NCBI GenBank assembly: GCA_034408895.1
Contig: JAWXCI010000059.1
Location: 1 to 29,463, forward strand
DNA: 29,463 nt
Source: UBA4660 sp034408895
GTDB taxonomy: Bacteria; Bacteroidota; Bacteroidia; Flavobacteriales_D; Sanyastnellaceae
Reading direction: 5' to 3'
This document shows positions 24,259 to 29,463 of this stretch, one piece after another. Every line of letters begins with the position of its first letter. Positions within the stretch are counted from its first letter, which is position 1. The translations under genes and the position numbers were made by a program. A model generated the notes under the pieces. The model searched no databases. It had not been told where the DNA came from and was given only the letters and a program-made list of their open reading frames with translations.

Positions 24259-26013
24259 GTGAAGAAACTAATCTCAGATGATGCATTGGCAACAGCGACT
24301 AAACTGAGGAGCCACAATCCTATTCTTCCGTTGCTCTCCCGCATGTCCGGCATTGACAGGGTGAATGAAATTTATGATGAGATATGCAACAACCAGGGCG
24401 TATTGTTCATTGATGAGTTGTTCCATCTGCTTGAACTGGAACTGGAGTTCGATGAAAGACAGCTTGAACACATTCCGCAAATGGGTTCCTTCATCACAGT
24501 TTCCAATCACCCGTTTGGTGCGCTCGATGGGTTGTCCCTCATAAAAATTTTTACGCAGGCAAGGCCGGAGTATAAAGTGATGGCCAATTTCCTGTTGCAA
24601 AACATTGAACCCATTCGCGACAATTTCATTGGTGTAAATCCATTTGAAAAAAGAAAGGATGCTTACTCCAACCTGGGCGGATTAAAAGCTGCCATGGCCC
24701 ACATTGAACAAGGTTTACCCATGGGAATTTTTCCTGCGGGCGAAGTGAGCACCATTCAAGGTGACCTGCGAAACATTGTTGACCGCAAGTGGCAGAACTC
24801 AGCATTAAAGATCGTACGCAATGCACAGGTTCCTGTTCTCCCCGTTTTTTTCGATGGTGCAAATTCTTACATCTTTCATCTTCTTGGGTTGATACACCCA
24901 AACCTGCGCACGCTCGCTTTGCCGAATGAAATGTTGAGGAAACGCGGCAAGACCATTCACGTGCGTATTGGCAAACCTATACAACCGAAAGACACGCAGA
25001 TGTTCACGAACGTTGAACAATACGGGCGTTACCTCCGTGCAAAAACCTACGCACTGGGTAGCAGCTTCGAAGTGAAGCGCGATTACTTCCGCATGTTCCG
25101 TTTTCCCAAAAGAGAAGATGAAATTATTGCGGCTGTTGCGCAAGATGACATCGTGCGGGAGATAGAAACGTTATCACCTTTCAAGACACTTACTTACGAC
25201 AACTTCGATTGTTACGTGACGGGCAGTGAAAACATTCCGCGCATCCTCCGCGAGATTGGAAGATTGCGCGAGGTGACTTTCCGCCAGGTGGGTGAAGGCA
25301 CCAACAGGAGTATTGATCTTGACGAATACGACTTGTATTACAACCACCTCATACTTTGGGATCGCGAAGAAAAACGCATTGCGGGCGCTTACCGCGTGGG
25401 CGATGGTGCACAAATAATGGCGCGCTACGGTATCCGCGGATTCTACACATCGAGTTTATTCAAGATGAATTACAGGATGAAACCTATTCTCAACAAATCG
25501 CTGGAGCTAGGCCGTTCATTCATTGTGCAGGATTACCAGAAACATCGCCTCTCACTATTCCTGTTGTGGAAAGGAATTCTTTTTTACCTCTTGAGTCAAC
25601 CGCACTTCCGCTACATCATAGGGCCGGTGAGCATAAGCAATGCCTACCAGGAAGTGTCGAAGGAATTGATAATACAATTCATCATGAAAAACTATTTCGA
25701 TGAACATCTCTCGCGATACGTTCATCCGCGCCACGCATTTAAACCAAAAGTGAAAAACGTGGACATGGATGTACTCGTACATTCATCTCAAGCCGACATG
25801 AAAAAGATGGACAAGATCATTTCGGAAATAGAACCATCCAGTTTCACTATGCCTGTGTTGTTAAAAAAATATCTTCAACAGAATGCAAAAATTCTTGCTT
25901 TCAACAGCGACCCGAAATTCAACAATGCCCTGGATGGAATGATGATGCTCGATTTGAAAAACCTTCCACCCGATACTGTTGAGACATTGCAGAGGGAGAT
26001 GGTTTCAAATTGA
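24259..26013 (+). CDS. Bifunctional OlsF-like acyltransferase (PlsC domain + N-acyltransferase domain)
   Basis: 584 residues with two acyltransferase parts. Residues about 70-265 are a PlsC/hemolysin-like O-acyltransferase with SNHPFGALDG (82-91; His84 to Asp90, five residues between rather than four) and IFPAGEVS (157-164). Residues about 310-500 are a GNAT/OlsB-like N-acyltransferase with REVTFRQVGEGTNRSIDLDE (337-356), RIAGAYRVGDG (373-383) and ELGRSFIVQDYQ (416-427). This arrangement matches OlsF, which makes ornithine or related aminolipids (glycine or serinolipids) by N- and then O-acylation. The head group cannot be told. Start is GTG; the neighbouring ATG two bases earlier reads straight into a stop. 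Confidence 0.85.
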   Translation: MKKLISDDALATATKLRSHNPILPLLSRMSGIDRVNEIYDEICNNQGVLFIDELFHLLELELEFDERQLEHIPQMGSFITVSNHPFGALDGLSLIKIFTQARPEYKVMANFLLQNIEPIRDNFIGVNPFEKRKDAYSNLGGLKAAMAHIEQGLPMGIFPAGEVSTIQGDLRNIVDRKWQNSALKIVRNAQVPVLPVFFDGANSYIFHLLGLIHPNLRTLALPNEMLRKRGKTIHVRIGKPIQPKDTQMFTNVEQYGRYLRAKTYALGSSFEVKRDYFRMFRFPKREDEIIAAVAQDDIVREIETLSPFKTLTYDNFDCYVTGSENIPRILREIGRLREVTFRQVGEGTNRSIDLDEYDLYYNHLILWDREEKRIAGAYRVGDGAQIMARYGIRGFYTSSLFKMNYRMKPILNKSLELGRSFIVQDYQKHRLSLFLLWKGILFYLLSQPHFRYIIGPVSISNAYQEVSKELIIQFIMKNYFDEHLSRYVHPRHAFKPKVKNVDMDVLVHSSQADMKKMDKIISEIEPSSFTMPVLLKKYLQQNAKILAFNSDPKFNNALDGMMMLDLKNLPPDTVETLQREMVSN

Positions 26014-26033
26014 AAATGAGGTTTGATAACTAG

Positions 26034-26052
26034 TGACCGATGACCACTGATG
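26034..26052. repeat. Short GATGACC-type repeat between convergent genes
   Basis: The bases tgaccgatgaccactgatg contain two and a half heptamer-spaced units related to the repeat at 22722-22765. They fill most of the 42-base gap between the stops of the OlsF-like gene and the convergent T9SS cargo gene. No terminator hairpin is visible in this gap. Confidence 0.55.
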
Positions 26053-26055
26053 GGT

Positions 26056-27405
26056 TCACTCCTTCACAAACCTCCTTACCACGCTTTCCCCTTTATCATT
26101 GAAAAGAACAACAGAATAAAGCCCCGGTGCCAAAGAGGAAACATCAACCTGGTTTCCTCTTAGTTCATTCCTCATGCATGAGCGGCCTATTGCATCGAGG
26201 ATTTGGAAGGAGGTAATGGCGGTTGGTGATGAATGTCCGATGAAAAGAATATCGGAGGTAGGGTTTGGGAAAATGGAAAGGTGCGTTGCAAGGTCAAGCT
26301 CGTGTGTTCGAAGAACAAGGTCAAACAACTCACCCCCGCCATTCATTGTTCGAAAGACATAGGAGCGATTCATGCTCAGACAATAGGCTATGTTAGCACT
26401 CGGACATTCAGTATCACTGAATCCGTTGAAATCATCATCCATGAAAATTAATGGTTCATAGTGCTGGGCATACCAAGTTTCTCCACCATCAAGTGTTTTG
26501 AAAATGTAATCCTGAAAATCATATCCTTCATTGTTGTATGCCATTACATACCCCACTTCATCACTTACAAAGCGAATGTCCTGTGGACTACCAATTCCAT
26601 AAAGATCTGCAATAACCTGGAATGACTCGCCACCATCATAAGTTTTAGTGAGAGATACAAAATTTGTTGTGATATCACCACCGTACCCAGAACATGCAAT
26701 GATCCATTCGTCCGGTGACAGACAATGTATTTCCTTAGCAGAATAAATAGGAAAATTATCTGCTAAAGCAAAATTGGTTGTCTCCCACGGTTCGCAATTG
26801 ATTTTTTCCCGAATTAATGCGCCCACCGTCATTACGCTGTTGCATTCATCCAATATGGAGGCATCATCACCCCAAAGGTTTTCATCGGGGTACCATGTTT
26901 CTCCACCATCATATGTCACAGCGGCATTCGTGCTTGGATCGAAGGCAATTCCGTAGTTCTCGTTCAAAAAAATTAGCTTTGTCATGGCATTGAAACCCGT
27001 TGGGTATTGTTCCCAAGTTTCACCGCCATTTTCAGTTTTCAAGATGTAAGGCATATAGCCACACACCCACCCGAGTTGATCATTCAGAAACAAGATGTCA
27101 TAAAACAGGAATGAATCTTCAATATCCCATGGAAAGTAGTCTTCCATATACAGTGGGGTATCATTCCAGGTAATTCCGTAATCGGTGGTTTTTAGGACCA
27201 TGCCAATTGAAGGTTCTGTAATTGTATCGGAATTGTTATAGGTGCAGGTGAAACCCGTGCTGTCATTGATGAAGGAAAGGCCAAACCAAAGATTAGTTGT
27301 ATCAGCATACACCAGTTCCCATTGAGCCCTGAGTCTTGGCGAGTTGGGCAAAAACAAGAGTAGAATCAGCACACTCGCAACAGCTCGGGGACCGTTCGCA
27401 CCCAC
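26056..27405 (-). CDS. T9SS-sorted protein with Ycf48/BNR-like beta-propeller repeats
   Basis: Repeats of the Asp-box/Ycf48 kind recur through the protein: ILKTENGGETWEQ, VTYDGGETWYPD, KTYDGGESFQV, FKTLDGGETWYAQ and FRTMNGGG, each one blade of a predicted propeller. The last 75 or so residues are a T9SS sorting domain with LSIFPNPTSD and a VVRRFVKE end, so it is probably exported across the outer membrane. I chose the GTG giving VGANGPRAVASVLILLLFL...RAQ, a complete signal peptide in a 449-aa product. A longer frame starts at an ATG at 27486, overlapping the previous stop as ATGA, but it would run through an intrinsic terminator and put 36 residues before the hydrophobic core. Ligand or substrate unknown. 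Confidence 0.82.
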   Translation of the reverse strand: MGANGPRAVASVLILLLFLPNSPRLRAQWELVYADTTNLWFGLSFINDSTGFTCTYNNSDTITEPSIGMVLKTTDYGITWNDTPLYMEDYFPWDIEDSFLFYDILFLNDQLGWVCGYMPYILKTENGGETWEQYPTGFNAMTKLIFLNENYGIAFDPSTNAAVTYDGGETWYPDENLWGDDASILDECNSVMTVGALIREKINCEPWETTNFALADNFPIYSAKEIHCLSPDEWIIACSGYGGDITTNFVSLTKTYDGGESFQVIADLYGIGSPQDIRFVSDEVGYVMAYNNEGYDFQDYIFKTLDGGETWYAQHYEPLIFMDDDFNGFSDTECPSANIAYCLSMNRSYVFRTMNGGGELFDLVLRTHELDLATHLSIFPNPTSDILFIGHSSPTAITSFQILDAIGRSCMRNELRGNQVDVSSLAPGLYSVVLFNDKGESVVRRFVKE

Positions 27406-27420
27406 TCGCTTGCGGAATTC

Positions 27421-27457
27421 GGAAAAACCCAAACCGCACTTTCGTACGGTTTGGGTT
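27421..27457 (-). terminator. Intrinsic terminator or attenuator between two T9SS cargo genes
   Basis: On the bottom strand AACCCAAACCG (27457-27447) pairs perfectly with CGGTTTGGGTT (27436-27426), loop TACGAAAGTG, and runs into TTTTT. The hairpin starts 26 bases after the stop of the gene at 27483-28868, where a terminator is expected, but it lies inside the longest frame of the next gene. It may end the upstream transcript or limit read-through into the downstream gene. Confidence 0.88.
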
Positions 27458-27482
27458 AAGAATATGATTCGCAATAGTAGTT

Positions 27483-28868
27483 TCATTGCTTTACGAATTT
27501 CAAGTTGTGCGATTCGCTTTCCGTTGCAATTGAAATGAAGTAAAGCCCATTTGAAAGATGTTCAACGTGGATTTGTTTTTTCTTTTCTCCCGCAAGCCAG
27601 GTAGCAGTATAAACTTTCTGCCCGATGGAGTTGAATGTTTCAATTGACACGTCCTTGTCAATGTACGTTTCTGTTTCGAGAGTTAGGAAATCGGATGACG
27701 GATTTGGGAAAAGGTCGATACCTGATTGCACACTTAAATCGTCATTACCAGTCAATTTTTGATTGAGTTTCGCAATACAATGCAAAGTATCTGTACCTAT
27801 GGTGATGAAATCACCAGCCATATAAAGCGTGTCGTCAATAATTTCAATATCGCTCACTGCCGACCACAGCGGCCAAATGATTTCGGTATTCAAGCATTCC
27901 CAAGTCGTGCCGTCCCAGCAGGCAACACCCTGACAGGGTTGGCCTTCAAGCTGGTCGAACCATCCGGCAACATACAGTTTGCCATTGTGTACTTCCATAT
28001 CCGTTAGCCGTTCATTGAATGGCCCCACTATTTCGCCATAATCATAACTGCTCAAATCTGTGAGATTGGTGCCATCCCATTTCATAATGGAGCGATAATC
28101 GGATTCGCCTTCGGGCGTCAGCAACCCTGCTATGTATAAGTCGCCATCGTGAACTTGAAGTGCTTCGACAATTGAAGCAGCTGATAGTGGTACAGGAAAT
28201 GAATGCAGCCAACCATCGCTCACCACACCGAGGTTCCAAACACTTTGAGAATTTTCATCCAGCATCTCAAAGCGACCACCTGCTATAAGTTGGCCTTGAT
28301 AAAATGTGAGGTCTAACACGCGCCATCCTTCTTCGACAAAACCATTGGTCACTAATGGTGTGAATGTTTCGCCATCGAATGAACAGAGCATAAAACAAGC
28401 AGCTCCTTCACATTCAATAAAGCCCCCTCCGAAATAAACATAGTTTTCAAAACTGAAAGCACACTCTATTACTGAATTAGGAGCATTTTGTAGTGGAACC
28501 CATTGCCCACCTTCAAACCTTGCTAGGTTAAATGATTCCTGAAATGTTTCAAAGAACAATGTCGCACCGTACAGGACATTGTTATGAATAATTTGAGCGG
28601 TGCATTGCACAGAGGGATTGTTGTTGGCAATAGAATCAAATTGCTCTCCGTTCCAGGTAGCAAATCCACGCATGGTATTGCAATTGGAGTCTGCGCTGAA
28701 AGTTCCAGTCACATGGAGCTTCTCAGCGGTTGGGTCATAACAAAGACTGTGAATATGATGACCCGACAGGCAGCCCCCGACCCCTTGGTCGAGGGGCAGC
28801 CATGCCTGGCCAAATGCAAGCAATTTGGAAAAATGCAGTATGCCAATGATGCAGAGTTGCTTGAACAT
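27483..28868 (-). CDS. T9SS-sorted secreted protein with kelch-like beta-propeller repeats
   Basis: 461 residues. Signal peptide about 1-21 (MFKQLCIIGILHFSKLLAFGQ). The body has repeated 'LYVAGxF ... W(N/D)G' units such as KLHVTGTFSADSN, QLIAGGRFEMLDE, DLYIAGLLTPEGE, KLYVAGWFDQLEG and TLYMAGDFITIG, predicting a multi-bladed propeller rich in cysteines. From about residue 385 (IDLFPNPSSDFLTLE) to the end is a T9SS C-terminal domain. The ATG overlaps the TAA of the gene before it (TAATG), suggesting translational coupling. Function beyond surface display or secretion is unknown. Confidence 0.88.
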   Translation of the reverse strand: MFKQLCIIGILHFSKLLAFGQAWLPLDQGVGGCLSGHHIHSLCYDPTAEKLHVTGTFSADSNCNTMRGFATWNGEQFDSIANNNPSVQCTAQIIHNNVLYGATLFFETFQESFNLARFEGGQWVPLQNAPNSVIECAFSFENYVYFGGGFIECEGAACFMLCSFDGETFTPLVTNGFVEEGWRVLDLTFYQGQLIAGGRFEMLDENSQSVWNLGVVSDGWLHSFPVPLSAASIVEALQVHDGDLYIAGLLTPEGESDYRSIMKWDGTNLTDLSSYDYGEIVGPFNERLTDMEVHNGKLYVAGWFDQLEGQPCQGVACWDGTTWECLNTEIIWPLWSAVSDIEIIDDTLYMAGDFITIGTDTLHCIAKLNQKLTGNDDLSVQSGIDLFPNPSSDFLTLETETYIDKDVSIETFNSIGQKVYTATWLAGEKKKQIHVEHLSNGLYFISIATESESHNLKFVKQ

Positions 28869-29463
28869 TACTGTTTGTTGAGTTTGATGAGGTAATGATA
28901 ACCTTCAATGTTCAACTCCATCAGGTAAATGCCAGAGGCATGTTCAATGAGGTCAATATCCAGCAGGGTTGTTTGTTCTCGTTTTTTTGAATTAAGAATC
29001 ATCCTTCCCATCGAATCAAAAATGCGATAGTAGAACGTTCCGTTCAGTATAGATTCAGGTATTGAAATCTTGAACAATCCATCTGATGGATTCGGATGAC
29101 AAGTAATTGTTTGAGATGCACCACCACTTATTTCGGCAACAGTGGTGATCAGGCTAAAGTCAAATCGTGAAAGGGTTGCTTCATTATCACCTGTAAACTG
29201 ATAGTCCTGGAAATAATCGAGTTCTGAACCTTCGTCATAATCGAGATAGGTGTAACCGTCATCACCCAGACCAACTAGGTAAAGTTTGGTGCCTTTGGCA
29301 TCGAGACCAAAGCCATTGCTCAATCCAATATCGCCAAAAAGTGTACTCCATTGCAACTGGTCGCTTGTGTTGAATGCAGCGAGAACCGTGCGTCTATTGT
29401 TAAGGTCTGTTATCTCCATGTAGTTGTTGCCGTTCTCATCACAAAGAGGAAACTCACCATCCG
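28868..29463 (-). CDS. C-terminal part of a T9SS-sorted protein (runs off the right edge)
   Basis: The frame is open to the end of the window; residues before the first in-frame ATG (reading GEFPLCDENGNNY) fit the rest, so the ATG at 29419 is internal and the true start is outside. The visible part has repeat-like segments (QLQWSTLFGDIGLSNGFGLD, KLYLVGLGDDGY) and a T9SS sorting domain of about 80 residues containing ITCHPNPSDGLFKIS and ending YLIKLNKQ. The segment LQWSTLFG is of the kind found in SBBP/beta-propeller repeat proteins. It is the first visible gene of a three-gene tandem of T9SS cargo. Confidence 0.85.
   Translation of the reverse strand, partial: DGEFPLCDENGNNYMEITDLNNRRTVLAAFNTSDQLQWSTLFGDIGLSNGFGLDAKGTKLYLVGLGDDGYTYLDYDEGSELDYFQDYQFTGDNEATLSRFDFSLITTVAEISGGASQTITCHPNPSDGLFKISIPESILNGTFYYRIFDSMGRMILNSKKREQTTLLDIDLIEHASGIYLMELNIEGYHYLIKLNKQ

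Overview
The window looks like a chromosome segment from a free-living Bacteroidota bacterium. Supporting evidence: four proteins end in a type IX secretion (Por/T9SS) C-terminal sorting domain with the 'PNP' signature; there is a 23S-intervening-type four-helix bundle gene, a bacillithiol gene (bshA), an OlsF-type acyltransferase fusion and a Lhr-like ligase-associated helicase; several upstream regions carry the Bacteroidota -7 element TAnnTTTG or a close variant. Ribosome-binding sites are weak and non-ATG starts are common. The genus cannot be told from the sequence. I see no tRNA, rRNA, CRISPR array, insertion sequence or prophage, and no gene-free stretch longer than 300 bases.

Layout, left to right. 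(1) 1-720: a four-helix bundle gene with a frameshifted 3' end, enclosed by two 7-bp tandem arrays whose units are near-identical and inverted (AGGGAGT on the top strand at left, AGGCAGT on the bottom strand at right). (2) 726-9520: housekeeping and envelope genes: an unknown 183-aa protein with a structured leader, pyrD, a CvfB-like S1 RNA-binding protein, a small membrane protein overlapping bshA, a GH3 glycosidase/beta-lactamase-fold fusion, a 47-aa ORF candidate and cmk. (3) 9721-13723: a secreted choice-of-anchor B protein and a patatin-like outer-membrane protein. (4) 13846-18311: a compact polysaccharide/glycoconjugate operon (Gfo/Idh/MocA oxidoreductase, Wzx-type flippase, GT4 glycosyltransferase, FemAB/GNAT-like transferase), closed by a strong bidirectional terminator. 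(5) 18362-22717: TPR protein, orphan Lhr-like helicase, lipoprotein. (6) 22777-26013: a WcaJ-type initiating sugar transferase that could start the glycan handled by region 4, then an OlsF-like aminolipid synthase. (7) 26056-29463 (bottom strand): three tandem T9SS cargo genes; the first gene in transcription order runs off the right edge.

Most genes are recognisable families. The features most worth following up are the inverted heptamer arrays around the frameshifted four-helix bundle gene, an intrinsic terminator lying inside the longest reading frame of a T9SS cargo gene, the small ORF overlapping cmk, the repeated CCACGC/GCGTGG hairpins at gene ends, and the bshA-coupled membrane protein. 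Nothing here is a clear, complete, previously unknown multi-gene system; the first item is the nearest candidate.
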